A stretch of DNA of 64,000 bases from Natronocalculus amylovorans (GCF_023638035.1 NZ_JAKRVX010000004.1:124001-188000), one strand, 5' to 3'; shown: positions 1 through 8,738, counted from the first letter of the stretch. The notes: generated from the letters alone by a model not told the origin. A program made the numbers and translations.

Positions 1-867
1 TGGGATAGCTATACGCTCTCTTCTAGTTCGGATGCAGAAGTTCGCGGTGTGTGGAGATATTACACTGGCAAGGATACTGGGTGGGAGACGCTCACTGAGC
101 GATCGGGCACGCACACAACGACATTGGAGGACACCGCGGTTCCGGTGTATGTTCACGCGTATCCATCAGAGAGTGGCCCTCGCGTGGAACCAGTTCGTGA
201 CGGTCCAACGATCGAAGAGGTGTGGGGAACCCAGTATGAGTCACCTGCACCGACAGTTCACGAACACGTCGCGATCGATATTGTGGACAGTCCGTATCAG
301 CGATCGTACGGGGTTGCCACAAGATACGACCACATCGAGGTTGACGAGATGGTTGTTCACGGGATTGTTCGTGGAACAACGATCGACGTAACTGACGAGC
401 AAACAGAGATTCGAACCGTTCGAAATGCAGAGCTCGAAGCTGAAATTATTGATCAGACTGAGAGTGAGGCAACAGTCCGACTCACCCTTCGTGATGCAGA
501 GACGGGTCTGCCGATTATGCTGGAAAACCCGTTCGAAAATCCACAGTTTGCACCGATTAGTGGTGGATCGCGAACGGGGTATGTGACGATCGCTGGGGAA
601 CGTCTGGAGACAGACATCTCTGGTGTTGCAGAAATCACATTGACTGAGCCAGGTGTTCAGGCTGCAACATATCATCCAGAATCGTGGCTCAACCGTGATC
701 CAGCGTATACTGGAGATACAGTTTCGGTCTCTTGGCATCCACTCACAACGCTTGATGGGTGGGTCACTGCAGTAACAACTACCGTCTGGTGGTCACTTCC
801 ATTTCTCGTTGCGATTTATGCAGGTCTCCGAATTAGTACGTTCCTCCGTTATGACGACAGCTTATGA
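1..867 (+). CDS. membrane-anchored protein of a conjugation-like operon, 5' end outside window
   Basis: The frame is open from base 1, so the start lies upstream and only the last 288 residues are visible. The visible part is a mostly beta-rich, acidic ectodomain-like stretch followed by one hydrophobic segment close to the C-terminus (around WWSLPFLVAIYAG) and a short basic tail, so a single C-terminal membrane anchor is likely. Its stop overlaps the start of the lipoprotein gene by ATGA, and the operon continues to a VirB4 ATPase. I do not recognise the family. A role as an exposed component of the secretion/conjugation apparatus is inferred from position only. Confidence 0.75.
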   Translation, partial: WDSYTLSSSSDAEVRGVWRYYTGKDTGWETLTERSGTHTTTLEDTAVPVYVHAYPSESGPRVEPVRDGPTIEEVWGTQYESPAPTVHEHVAIDIVDSPYQRSYGVATRYDHIEVDEMVVHGIVRGTTIDVTDEQTEIRTVRNAELEAEIIDQTESEATVRLTLRDAETGLPIMLENPFENPQFAPISGGSRTGYVTIAGERLETDISGVAEITLTEPGVQAATYHPESWLNRDPAYTGDTVSVSWHPLTTLDGWVTAVTTTVWWSLPFLVAIYAGLRISTFLRYDDSL

Positions 868-1709
868 CACATAATACATCATTTTCCAATCGAACAGATA
901 CATCATCACGGCGATCGGTACTCACATCCATCGCGACAGTCGGGGCCATTGGAGTGGCTGGCTGTCTTGGTGATGATGAAGACGCACCAACTGAGCCCGA
1001 TCGAGGGCCATTTGCAGATATACGAATTGAAGGCCTTGACATTGTTATTGAGCTCGATCGAGATGCAGACCCGATCGAGGTAGTGAACGTAATCGATCCG
1101 ACAGGCAGTCTATTTACACAACAACGAATTGAGGCTGGAGTTACGAGAAAGACAGTCCAGCTTGGCACAAGCTATGTTCCCGGAATGTACGAATTTGTCG
1201 CACTCGTAGACGACGAACCGATCGGATCGACTGAGCATAAAATTGAGCCTGAGCTTGAAATTGTTGACCTCAAGCTTGGACGGGATCACCCAGATGAGAT
1301 GTATGAAAATGCGACTAGCGTCGATACGATAACAAATGCGATCGTGACTGTGAAAAATAGTGGATCTGGCCCCACGGGAATCACAAAACTTCAGTTCGAA
1401 GGTGATGTTCCATTTCCGACTCGGGACAGTTACGAAGATAGTGGCATTTACGATACTGACAGAGGCTTTGGTGACGCAGATTTTGTGGATGCACCACATG
1501 GTAGGGAAACAGTCCTCTACAGCAACACAAGACCCTTTTTGTTGACTAGTAATGTTGTCGAATGCACCCCTGATACAACCGAAGGTATCTTTTTTTGTCG
1601 TATAATCACGTCCCACCCAGATCTCATTGTTTCAAAACAGTATGCTGTGCAGTATACTGGAGAGTCACTGCCAGAATGTGAAATCGCGATTGAGGAGCAG
1701 AATCCGTGA
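864..1709 (+). CDS. Tat-exported lipoprotein
   Basis: A protein of 281 residues with a twin-arginine signal (SRRSVLTS, about residues 14-21), a hydrophobic stretch and a lipobox GVAGC at about residues 30-34, then acidic residues (LGDDEDAPTEP). This is the usual haloarchaeal Tat lipoprotein layout, predicting a lipid-anchored protein on the outer face of the membrane. The rest is beta-rich with no motif I can name. Start and stop overlap with both neighbours (ATGA upstream, GTGA downstream), showing translational coupling inside the VirB4 operon. Probably a surface component of the conjugation-like machine (inference). Confidence 0.85.
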   Translation: MTHNTSFSNRTDTSSRRSVLTSIATVGAIGVAGCLGDDEDAPTEPDRGPFADIRIEGLDIVIELDRDADPIEVVNVIDPTGSLFTQQRIEAGVTRKTVQLGTSYVPGMYEFVALVDDEPIGSTEHKIEPELEIVDLKLGRDHPDEMYENATSVDTITNAIVTVKNSGSGPTGITKLQFEGDVPFPTRDSYEDSGIYDTDRGFGDADFVDAPHGRETVLYSNTRPFLLTSNVVECTPDTTEGIFFCRIITSHPDLIVSKQYAVQYTGESLPECEIAIEEQNP

Positions 1710-2782
1710 GCATCTCACTTACTGATTTTGGTAGACGGTGGTTTGAGCAGTCTATCGACTCAGTTATTGAATGGTTCCAACAAGGATTAGCACAGGGATA
1801 CGAGGATCTGACGGAGATATTTTTCGGAACACCGACACCGAACACAGATGGTGCGTTTGTCTTTGGTGTGCCAACGAATGAGCCATGGATACAGATCTAT
1901 GACTCACTGGTTGGCGGGGAGGTAATGTTCATTTCTTTGCTTATTTTGCTCATTTGTGTTCAAGCACGAAACACGATCCGTATTTTTAATATTGGAAGTG
2001 CATACGAAGCTCGACAAGCACGGATGAGTGGCTGGGTTGGTGCAGTGCTAATTGTCACTTGGTACTGGCTCAGTGTGTTAGTGCTTTATTTTGTCAGCGG
2101 CTTCACGATCGCTTTACTTCCAGATATTGGAACATTATTTAACACTGTTTCAGGATTACTTGACCTTGGATTTTCAAATCCAGCATTAGCTTTATTGCTC
2201 ACATCGATCGGCGGGATTTCGATGTGGGTGCTGTATGCATTGCTGTTTCTCCGGGAGATGTTGTTGTACGTCTTCGTCTATGGGATGCCGATCGGGATTG
2301 CGGTTGCGTACGGGAACGTTCCGATCGTATCACAGATCGCGAAACGGCTGTGCTTGAAATTCATTCCACTTGCGATCATGCCGTTACCGATCGCGATCCT
2401 GTTTCGAGGGTATGACTTGCTCTTCGGTGGGGATGGAACTGTTCTCATCCCAGAGAGTGCGTTCTTGAAGTCGCTAATTGCGGTTTCACTACCGTTGATC
2501 GCTGTGATCATCATTTGGAAACTCTTCGCGTATGCAACACCGATCGTGACAAGAGTAGCACGTGGGACAACCCGAACAGCGGTGACTGCGGGCGCAGTTG
2601 TCGGTGCGGGATATCTTGCTGGACCGGTTGCAGGAGCGACTGCTGCTCGATGGGGGCCAACTGCAGCGGTAAGCCAAACCATCCTTAGCAAGACACGATC
2701 GCGGAATACAGCTCCAGATTCGAATAGCCAGCAGAACGCACCGATGTATCGTCGAACCGAGAATGACCCCCGAAATAACTAA
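1706..2782 (+). CDS. polytopic membrane protein, VirB6/TrbL-like by position
   Basis: A 358-residue protein starting with GTG inside the previous stop (GTGA). It has several strongly hydrophobic segments between about residues 70 and 290, then a Gly/Ala-rich stretch (GAVVGAGYLAGPVAG) and a polar, basic tail. It sits directly before a PrgI-like and a VirB4 gene, the place where VirB6/TrbL-type channel proteins occur in archaeal and Gram-positive conjugation operons. The sequence itself gives no diagnostic motif, so the VirB6-like label rests on topology and context. Confidence 0.75.
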   Translation: MSISLTDFGRRWFEQSIDSVIEWFQQGLAQGYEDLTEIFFGTPTPNTDGAFVFGVPTNEPWIQIYDSLVGGEVMFISLLILLICVQARNTIRIFNIGSAYEARQARMSGWVGAVLIVTWYWLSVLVLYFVSGFTIALLPDIGTLFNTVSGLLDLGFSNPALALLLTSIGGISMWVLYALLFLREMLLYVFVYGMPIGIAVAYGNVPIVSQIAKRLCLKFIPLAIMPLPIAILFRGYDLLFGGDGTVLIPESAFLKSLIAVSLPLIAVIIIWKLFAYATPIVTRVARGTTRTAVTAGAVVGAGYLAGPVAGATAARWGPTAAVSQTILSKTRSRNTAPDSNSQQNAPMYRRTENDPRNN

Positions 2783-2788
2783 TCGAAT

Positions 2789-3910
2789 ATGACAGCAGAT
2801 CAAAACCCAGCAACGCGACGAATTATGGATACGATCGGTGATACAAGCCGAATTCCAATCCTCAATATCGAGGAAGGAGATGTATACGTTCTCTTTGGCT
2901 TCCCGATCGCGGGGCTCGTTGGTGCGAGCCTCATTGGAATAGACGCACTCACACTGCCGCTAATCATGATCGGGATTGCAGTTGGTGTGGCAGTTGTCTA
3001 TGCGTCGCCTCCACACTTGCCAACGACAACGTGGCTCTCCGATAGTGCACGCTACTACTTTCTCAGGCCGAGAATGACATACAACGTTCCACGATCGGTC
3101 CGATCGGATCTCGATGCAAAAGCAACGATGAACACAAGCGGTGGGGTGGTCCAATACACACCATTTCGACCAGATGAACGGACACAAGACCTCACACAAA
3201 TCAAACGAGCATGGCCTGGTGCACGAACGATCGAACGGACTGATGGTTCGATGGTAACGATGCTTGAGGTTGATCCCGGGAATATGGATTTTGCAATGTC
3301 CGATGACTGGGCAAATATTCAGTCACTTGGTGAGTCATTCGCCAATAACGACCTCGACTTTCCACTTACCGTGTATACAACGACGCGATCGTTTCCAGTG
3401 GAGAAACTCACAACGCAGATTGACAAACGTCTCGGCGATCGTGATGTTTCTGAGTCACCGGTATTTCGCCGACTTCTCGAAGAGTATCGACAAGAGCGCC
3501 CAAAAGAGCTGAAAGACACACAGTCAATACAATACTATCTCGGTGTTGAAGTGGCACCGATCGAGGTGTATCAACATACACGTGCAGAGCCCTCGCCACT
3601 TGAACGATTGACAACGTTCCCACTGATTGGGTTGCTGTTTATTCCATTTGTGACGAGACGAGAACAACTTACAGAGGCACAGTTGCGTGCACAACTCTTT
3701 GAAGAATTGGAATCACGCTGTCGGACCGTACAAACAGAACTCGTTGGGAAAGCCCATGGCTGGTCTTCACAGCGTCTGAGCACGGTCGAATTATTCGTTC
3801 TCTCGATGGACTTTTGGAACGGAGAAGAGCACCAGTATGGCGATCAACCCAACGTGATCCGATCGCAGCCAGCGATCAACCACCGTCGTCGGGAGGATGT
3901 CGATGAGTAG
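2789..3910 (+). CDS. PrgI/VirB3-like membrane protein
   Basis: A 373-residue protein. The N-terminal 90 residues carry a short lead (IPILNIEEGDVYVLFGFP) and two close hydrophobic segments, then LSDSARYYFLRPRMTY, the arrangement of PrgI-type (VirB3-like) proteins that precede VirB4 in conjugation operons. The remaining 280 residues form a soluble, charged domain with a weak hydrophobic patch near residue 280 (FPLIGLLFIPFVTRR). It starts 6 bp after the upstream stop and its end overlaps virB4 by 14 bp. Assignment to the PrgI group is by the N-terminus; the function of the long C-terminal part is unknown to me. Confidence 0.75.
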   Translation: MTADQNPATRRIMDTIGDTSRIPILNIEEGDVYVLFGFPIAGLVGASLIGIDALTLPLIMIGIAVGVAVVYASPPHLPTTTWLSDSARYYFLRPRMTYNVPRSVRSDLDAKATMNTSGGVVQYTPFRPDERTQDLTQIKRAWPGARTIERTDGSMVTMLEVDPGNMDFAMSDDWANIQSLGESFANNDLDFPLTVYTTTRSFPVEKLTTQIDKRLGDRDVSESPVFRRLLEEYRQERPKELKDTQSIQYYLGVEVAPIEVYQHTRAEPSPLERLTTFPLIGLLFIPFVTRREQLTEAQLRAQLFEELESRCRTVQTELVGKAHGWSSQRLSTVELFVLSMDFWNGEEHQYGDQPNVIRSQPAINHRRREDVDE

Positions 3911-5999
3911 TACGTCACTTACGCCGATCGCAGTATTCCAACTGTTACAACTCTCGATCGAAGAGACAGTCGCGATTGCGGTCGTTTGTGGATTCATTGG
4001 TGGGATCTCCATCGGATACATACGGAGACGAATCCGCGATCGAGGAGAAGAAGAGCTGGACCTGTCTACTATTTTTGATCCGGATATCTTAGAAAACGCC
4101 CCAACTGAAAGAGATGCATTTGACGAGATTGCCGATCGGCATGTAGATCTGATTGCACCGGATGCGATCGAGTGGAAAACCCGCACAGCCCGTGTTGGGG
4201 ATACGTGGACCTCAACACTGTATATTGCAGATTACCCTGATTACCCGGCAGATGGATATTTAAACGAGTTATTCACACTGACGGACGTGAAGTTTGATTG
4301 TACGATCCGGTTGGTTCCAAAAAATCAACAACAAGCACGAGATGAACTCCAAAAAGTCGCAGACAATCTCGTTGCCGATGCAGAAATTGAGCAGAGCGTT
4401 CGGCGATCGTACCTCCAAGACCGTGCAGGTGATGCCGCAGCGACATACAAAGCGGTCGAAGCAGGACAGCGTGTGTTTTCGCAGGCAATGTTCCTCACGA
4501 TCCGTGCAGAGACTGAGGTTGAACTTCAAGATGCAGTAGCAACGGTACGGAGCCGTCTCCGAGATTATCCTGCAAATATCTCACCAAAGACTGCAATTTG
4601 CAAACAAGATCTCGCACTCCAAGCTACATCGCCACTTGGAACAAACACATTTGGCCGTGAAGCAGTTGCACTTGGTGGTGCAGTTGGTGCACTCTTTGCA
4701 TCACTCCACCGACCAACAATTCTCGAAGAAAACGGTGTGGAATTTGGGACACACAGACAAAACAACAGTCCAGTTGTGATCGATCCATTCGCACGAGAGA
4801 ACGGCTATGCAATGTTCACCGTAGGCGATCCAGGGTCGGGAAAATCATTTGGGGCAAAACAGCAGTTCCTCCGATCGATTGCGCAGTCTGAGGATCGAAT
4901 TGGGATCATTTTGGAGCCACTGAACAACTGGGCAGGTGTTGCAGAAGCACTCGGTGCACGCCGAATCACCGTGGGTGGAAACATGGGCCTGAATCCGCTG
5001 GAGATCAAGCCCACACCGGAGCACGTACAGCGTGTGATGGGTGATGATGCAAGCCCGTTCAACGAGAAGAAAGACAGCGTGATCAGCTTTCTTACAAACT
5101 ACTTTTCTCTCCGTGGGATTTCCCTTGACGATCGCCGAACAACACTCGAGCTTGCGATTGATACCGCCTACCGCAATGTTGGGATTACCGACGATATCGC
5201 GACGCATTCAAATCAAAGTCCAACACTCCGTGATGTGATTGAAGTTCTCGATTCGATCGTCACCGATCCAGAATCATACATCATCAAAACCACTGCTGAA
5301 GCCAAGAAACTCCGTGGAGACGCAACGTGGTTAATCGATCAACTTCGACCGTTCGCACCAGATGGCCGATACGCACCACTTGGCCGATCGACTGAGTTTG
5401 AGATTCGAGATGAGAAACTCATCTACCTTGACCTTGCCCAACAGGAAGGGAATGTCGGTGGGAGTACAAGCCTGTTAATGCAGCTGTTGATATCACTCGT
5501 GTATGAGCGAAGCAAAGAGTCAGAGATGGAAGTTGTGTTCGTCATTGACGAAGCTCGATACATCATGCAGGATGCTGCGAGCCTTTCGTTCCTCGAAACC
5601 GTATTTAGACATCACAGACATCACGATCTCTCTATTCGACTCGTAACCCAAACCGTGGATGAGTTTTTCCAACATCCAGAGTCCGAAGCAATCCTTGACC
5701 AATGTGCAATTAAGCAGTTCCATCACCTCGATGGGATGGACGAAACATGGGCTGCAGAGTTCGGCCTCAATTACGCTCAAATGCGGTTTGTCCAAGACGC
5801 GCTTCCAGGAAATGAGCGTGCAGGGTATTCAGAAGCACTTGTTGGTATTGATGGTGAATGGAGAGGTATCGAAGTCCGCGCACTTCCAAAAGAAGCTGCA
5901 GTCATCGATTACGATCCGACACTCGCTACGAAATCCGACCGATCGAGATCTAGCACCTCGAATTCGCCCAATACAACAGCGATCGCCGATCTCGACTAA
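3897..5999 (+). CDS. virB4: VirB4-family conjugation/secretion ATPase
   Basis: A 700-residue AAA-type ATPase. One hydrophobic N-terminal segment (about residues 22-42) is followed by a VirB4 N-terminal domain and a motor domain with Walker A GDPGSGKS at about residue 310 and Walker B VVFVIDE at about 545-551. A downstream TQTVDEF segment fits the VirB4/TrbE motor. Such ATPases energise pilus or DNA-transfer complexes at the membrane. It overlaps the PrgI-like gene, the classic PrgI-VirB4 pairing. The stop codon lies inside a sequence repeated three more times downstream; related copies read TAC where this gene has TAA, so its C-terminus may once have been longer. Confidence 0.92.
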   Translation: MSMSSTSLTPIAVFQLLQLSIEETVAIAVVCGFIGGISIGYIRRRIRDRGEEELDLSTIFDPDILENAPTERDAFDEIADRHVDLIAPDAIEWKTRTARVGDTWTSTLYIADYPDYPADGYLNELFTLTDVKFDCTIRLVPKNQQQARDELQKVADNLVADAEIEQSVRRSYLQDRAGDAAATYKAVEAGQRVFSQAMFLTIRAETEVELQDAVATVRSRLRDYPANISPKTAICKQDLALQATSPLGTNTFGREAVALGGAVGALFASLHRPTILEENGVEFGTHRQNNSPVVIDPFARENGYAMFTVGDPGSGKSFGAKQQFLRSIAQSEDRIGIILEPLNNWAGVAEALGARRITVGGNMGLNPLEIKPTPEHVQRVMGDDASPFNEKKDSVISFLTNYFSLRGISLDDRRTTLELAIDTAYRNVGITDDIATHSNQSPTLRDVIEVLDSIVTDPESYIIKTTAEAKKLRGDATWLIDQLRPFAPDGRYAPLGRSTEFEIRDEKLIYLDLAQQEGNVGGSTSLLMQLLISLVYERSKESEMEVVFVIDEARYIMQDAASLSFLETVFRHHRHHDLSIRLVTQTVDEFFQHPESEAILDQCAIKQFHHLDGMDETWAAEFGLNYAQMRFVQDALPGNERAGYSEALVGIDGEWRGIEVRALPKEAAVIDYDPTLATKSDRSRSSTSNSPNTTAIADLD

Positions 6000-6033
6000 T
6001 CTGATATCTGATATTGAATCAAGGATCGATCGG
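5977..6033 (+). repeat. direct repeat copy R1, overlapping the virB4 stop
   Basis: First of four same-direction copies of a sequence around GATCGCC(A/G)ATCTCGACTA followed by TCTGATATTGAAGCGAGG and a CGATCG. This copy contains the virB4 stop and a local duplication of CTGATAT. Other copies are at 8964-9010, 10932-10985 and 11101-11152. Confidence 0.75.
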
Positions 6034-6035
6034 CT

Positions 6036-6090
6036 TGACATCCTCCCACGACTCAAGTCATGGGCTTTCTCCTTGATTTTGTGTAAACGA
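6036..6090 (-). repeat. solo IS200/IS605-type right-end hairpin (copy A)
   Basis: GACATCC, then an imperfect stem CCCACGACT-caa-GTCATGGG at 6045-6064, then CTTTCTCCTTGA. Haloarchaeal IS200/IS605 and IS1341-type elements end in this hairpin, which overlaps the 3' part of the TnpB guide RNA. Read in tnpB direction the copy lies on the minus strand. There is no tnpB reading frame next to it, so it is a scar or non-autonomous end. Confidence 0.6.
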
Positions 6091-6229
6091 CGGGATTCTC
6101 TCCTCGAAAAAAGAGAGCAGAGGATTTCGACAGAGCCACTTAAGAGTACTTTCACTCCGGTTGGCATATCCTTTTGACTACAGAGGAGGAACATACGCGT
6201 GTACGACTACTGAACCTATGGTGGACTTC

Positions 6230-6391
6230 ATGCTTTCATACATTTCACTGCTGATCAACAAGCTACCGTCACGATCGGAGAGTACCCAGTACGTAGAGTG
6301 CCGGCACTGTGGTTCGTCAGTCGTCGATCAACTGACTAGCTGTTCTCAGTGCGGGTCAACTGAGTTCTCAAAATACCGTTTCGAAGGGTGA
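6230..6391 (+). CDS. small zinc-ribbon protein
   Basis: A 53-residue protein when started at the ATG at 6230; an ATG four codons upstream (6218) is equally possible. Two CxxC knuckles, CRHCGSS and CSQCGST, spaced about 13 residues apart, form a rubredoxin-type zinc ribbon. The N-terminus is a short hydrophobic stretch (LSYISLLINKL). It overlaps the next gene by GTGA, so the two are translated together. Small zinc ribbons are abundant in haloarchaea; no specific role can be read from the sequence. Confidence 0.6.
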   Translation: MLSYISLLINKLPSRSESTQYVECRHCGSSVVDQLTSCSQCGSTEFSKYRFEG

Positions 6392-6627
6392 GACAGATGT
6401 GGGAATCAAAACGATCGTTTCCAGCGTGGATTGAGAATGCGTATGATGCAGTTGAAAAGCGATCGAGTGAGAGGGAGTATTCACTCCCTCGTGAAGAAGC
6501 AGTGCTCGTCATCCAAGCAGCAGGTGATGATCTCACGGAATATGAAGCAACTCATGCGCTCGAACAGTTGTTGAGCCGTGGGTGGATATACGAGGTTGAT
6601 GGTGAGATCAGAATTACTGAACGCTGA
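6388..6627 (+). CDS. small winged-helix-like protein
   Basis: A 79-residue protein starting with GTG in the previous stop, or at ATG 6397. Helical and charged, with the pattern of a compact winged helix: ...LPREEAVLVIQAAGD, then EYEATHALEQLLSRGWIYEVDG. The ending 'LLSRGWIYEVDGEIRIT' is the wing-like beta hairpin common to small archaeal regulators. Co-translated with the zinc-ribbon gene. A DNA- or RNA-binding role is inferred and unproven. Confidence 0.6.
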   Translation: MRQMWESKRSFPAWIENAYDAVEKRSSEREYSLPREEAVLVIQAAGDDLTEYEATHALEQLLSRGWIYEVDGEIRITER

Positions 6628-6669
6628 GTCGGAGGGACGCTATTAGTCAGTCCTCTACAGAGATACAGC

Positions 6670-7150
6670 GAGAGTGCCTCGGGGCTTGACCCCGAGGGTG
6701 AATCGCGTAAGCTTTGTTGCTAGTTCCACCATATTAACGAGTACAGTTGCGACGTGGATTAAAGACCTTAATCCGAAGCAACTGCGCGCAGTTGCGAGGA
6801 ATGCGATACCTCTCAAAACCCGCGCTCTTGGCGTGGTGAGACGGGTGTTGTCGGGTCGTGGTGGAGCGGCCGGCCCTCACGGACACAACGGGTGTTCGGG
6901 TGTTAATTCCAACCGACCCATTTCGGGGAGGTCGAGGGGAATTAAATTCGCCTGCGTCCATCCGTCCGTTTCTGGACAGCATGGACAAAACGGTGAAGCC
7001 TCGAGGCTTGTCCCCGAAGTACTTCACTGGTGTGTTCGGAAGCTGGACGGTGAGATAGACTTCGAGTACGATCGCGGAAATGTGGTTACAGTGGTGCTTC
7101 CCGCACTCCAAACTGACAAAGCAAAAACGCAACTTCTCGAAAACGATTAG
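6670..7150 (+). mobile_element. decayed non-autonomous IS200/IS605-derived (PATE-like) sequence
   Basis: No intact gene fits here. At 6677-6697 there is a perfect 8-bp inverted repeat, CCTCGGGG-cttga-CCCCGAGG, and a degenerate version near 6999-7018 (CCTCGAGGCTTGTCCCCGAAG). The same CCCCGAGGC core appears in the tnpB C-terminal remnant at 12811-12909. The stretch is GC-richer than its surroundings. Palindrome-associated transposable elements (PATEs) derived from IS200/IS605 ends are known in Haloquadratum; this assignment is inference from the palindromes. Confidence 0.35.
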
Positions 7151-7358
7151 CCGGATTCGAGTATTCGATCGTGCTCGTCGGAGGGGATTCTGGGGACCGT
7201 CATCCCCAATATAAAATCCACTCGTGTCGTCAACTATTCCAACGGTAATACTTCTTAGCGACCAATTTTTGAAATGTCTCACTGTCAGCAGTATCTTCAA
7301 TTCAGTCACGGAGTCTGTCAATCTCGGTGAAAATATCAAAATCGTATCCACGCTATGG

Positions 7359-7733
7359 TTAGTCCCACAGTGCCTCGATACGCTTTCTAACGTATTCAAC
7401 AACGATTTGACAGACATCTCGATGATCGTTCGGCCACTGGGCGTCTTCTGCATCGATCCGACTGGCGGTTGGTGACGGATGAAAGTGCCCTCGTGAGTTG
7501 TGTGTGTTCGGATGCCGATCCCACCGACATTTCCACACACCATCCTGATGCACCTCCTGGTAGTGGAAATTGAAGTCTTCGTTTTGGTACCAGCGGATCT
7601 CAAAGCGAGCAGATACGCCTACTGAATAGTATTCAGGAGCCAGTTCAACTCGAAGGTGCAGTTTTCTTTCCTCAACGATCGCAGCAGCGTCGACCATTCG
7701 ACTCCCTGCGAACCGCGAGCGCATGTGCTCCAA
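7359..7733 (-). CDS. orphan TumE-like protein, possibly 5'-truncated
   Basis: A 124-residue protein clearly homologous to the one at 34495-34935. Shared pattern: F(E/Q)..RW(F/Y), (D/Y)FNFHYQE, W.CRWDRHP, then SRGHFHPSPTA and a C-terminal helix ending in R.EAL. The His/aromatic/RWD pattern resembles TumE-type (DUF6516-like) toxins; I hold that link at moderate confidence. Unlike the copy at 34.5 kb there is no HTH partner gene upstream. The reading frame stays open upstream of the ATG through 'DRPVLEHM' into an inverted-repeat element at 7775-7816, suggesting the upstream part and its partner were lost by that insertion. Confidence 0.65.
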   Translation of the reverse strand: MEHMRSRFAGSRMVDAAAIVEERKLHLRVELAPEYYSVGVSARFEIRWYQNEDFNFHYQEVHQDGVWKCRWDRHPNTHNSRGHFHPSPTASRIDAEDAQWPNDHRDVCQIVVEYVRKRIEALWD

Positions 7734-7774
7734 TACTGGCCGATCGATTTGTGGGCTAAAGTAGAATAATTGAG

Positions 7775-7816
7775 CTAACCAACAACAGTATGTTGTGACC
7801 GCTGTTTGTTGGTTAG
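7775..7816. repeat. 42-bp inverted-repeat element, copy 1
   Basis: Arms CTAACCAACA and TGTTGGTTAG bracket a centre containing TATGTTGTGACC. A second copy with the same arms and length is at 8866-8907; both are preceded by AGAAT(A/G)ATTGAG. The two copies frame the vapBC pair and a hairpin scar. Function unknown: terminal remnant of a small element, or a hairpin regulatory site. Confidence 0.8.
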
Positions 7817-7834
7817 TAATGTGCCTAATTCCGT

Positions 7835-8287
7835 TCAGGCAGGTTCTGTCCGGAACCGTTTGAGAACGAAGTGTTTTGGGCTGTCCGCTTCGATATCGTC
7901 GTAGTCGTCGTCAGCGCCGACGAGAAGAGCGGTCTCTGTCTTGTGAGTGTTTTCTGCGGTTGCAAGTGCGTAACTATCACCAAGTGCAGGATTGTAGTTG
8001 AGTATCCATTCTGCAGCATCGTCCCAGTGTTGGCCTGCTGGTATGGTCTGTATACCCATCTCTGAGAGCCATGAAATATATTCGTCCGCATCCTGACGGC
8101 TGTACTTCCGAGCGAGGGTGTATTTGACTTCCGTGAGATTGACTGTCGAAATGTGGCCGTTAATTTCGCCTTCGTACACGGCATCGAGCCAGTCAGTAAC
8201 GATATCTGCGCCTGTTTCACCATCTGCGTGCGCAACTAACGGTTCAGTGTCGAATACAACACTTTCCACGGTATCTGGACCTATCAT
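7835..8287 (-). CDS. vapC: PIN-domain toxin VapC
   Basis: A 150-residue PIN-domain ribonuclease. The acidic active-site residues are visible: VVFDTEPLVAHADGE near the N-terminus (first Asp), NLTEVKY (Glu) around residue 52, and ALGDSYALATAE (Asp) around residue 102, with ADDDYDD close to the end. PIN toxins cleave RNA, often tRNA or rRNA, to arrest growth. The start overlaps the antitoxin stop by ATGA, the standard vapBC coupling. Flanked on both sides by copies of a 42-bp inverted-repeat element. Confidence 0.9.
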   Translation of the reverse strand: MIGPDTVESVVFDTEPLVAHADGETGADIVTDWLDAVYEGEINGHISTVNLTEVKYTLARKYSRQDADEYISWLSEMGIQTIPAGQHWDDAAEWILNYNPALGDSYALATAENTHKTETALLVGADDDYDDIEADSPKHFVLKRFRTEPA

Positions 8288-8577
8288 TCGTCTGTATCGA
8301 AGTGCTGGCTGCGTTCGTTTCGGTCCTTGTCTCGATGTTCGTGCAAGAGTTTGGATGCGGGTTTATCCGTGCTGGCCTCGCGGTTTGCGAGGAGTCCTTG
8401 CATGTCTTTGGGTTCAGGGACTCGTTCAACGACAACTTCGTCTTCTTTATTCCGAAATCGAACTCGTCCAGGTGCGTCAATTCCGAGCTTTTCGCGGAAT
8501 CGTTTCGGAATCGTTGCCTGTCCATGCTTGGAGACGCTAACAATTTCTGATTCATTATTATTTTCTGTTTTACTCAT
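8284..8577 (-). CDS. vapB: AbrB/SpoVT-type antitoxin VapB
   Basis: A 97-residue protein with a swapped-hairpin AbrB DNA-binding domain at residues 10-52 (IVSVSKHGQATIPKRFREKL followed by GIDAPGRVRF). The remaining 45 residues are charged and probably disordered, the part that normally wraps and neutralises VapC. AbrB-type antitoxins usually repress their own operon together with the toxin. The upstream flank 8578-8640 is AT-rich with TATGAA/TTCATA elements (TTCATAGTATGAA at about 8580), a plausible autoregulatory operator. Confidence 0.9.
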   Translation of the reverse strand: MSKTENNNESEIVSVSKHGQATIPKRFREKLGIDAPGRVRFRNKEDEVVVERVPEPKDMQGLLANREASTDKPASKLLHEHRDKDRNERSQHFDTDE

Positions 8578-8663
8578 AGTTCATAGTATGAATTTGTTCA
8601 TAGTTATGTGTTTTGTCTGATCTTAGCCACGGTATGACTATTGTTGCACTTACACGAAGTCGA

Positions 8664-8738
8664 AGAGAAAGCCCACGACTTGAGCCGTGCAGAGGATGTC
8701 AAATATCCAGAATGGTTGGCGCAGAGGATGTCAAATCC
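8664..8738 (+). repeat. degenerate IS200/IS605 right-end hairpin with tandem GCAGAGGATGTCAAAT (copy B)
   Basis: GAAAGCCCACGACTTGAGCC-GTGC followed by AGAGGATGTC, then a second GCAGAGGATGTCAAAT 32 bp further on. Same family as the other right-end hairpins in this window, here in the plus direction and partly decayed. No tnpB frame is attached. Confidence 0.5.

Noticed and set aside
6734-7603. A 289-codon minus-strand frame
   Set aside because: It crosses the palindromic relic and the TumE-like gene in another frame; basic, Arg/Thr-rich, no recognisable domain.
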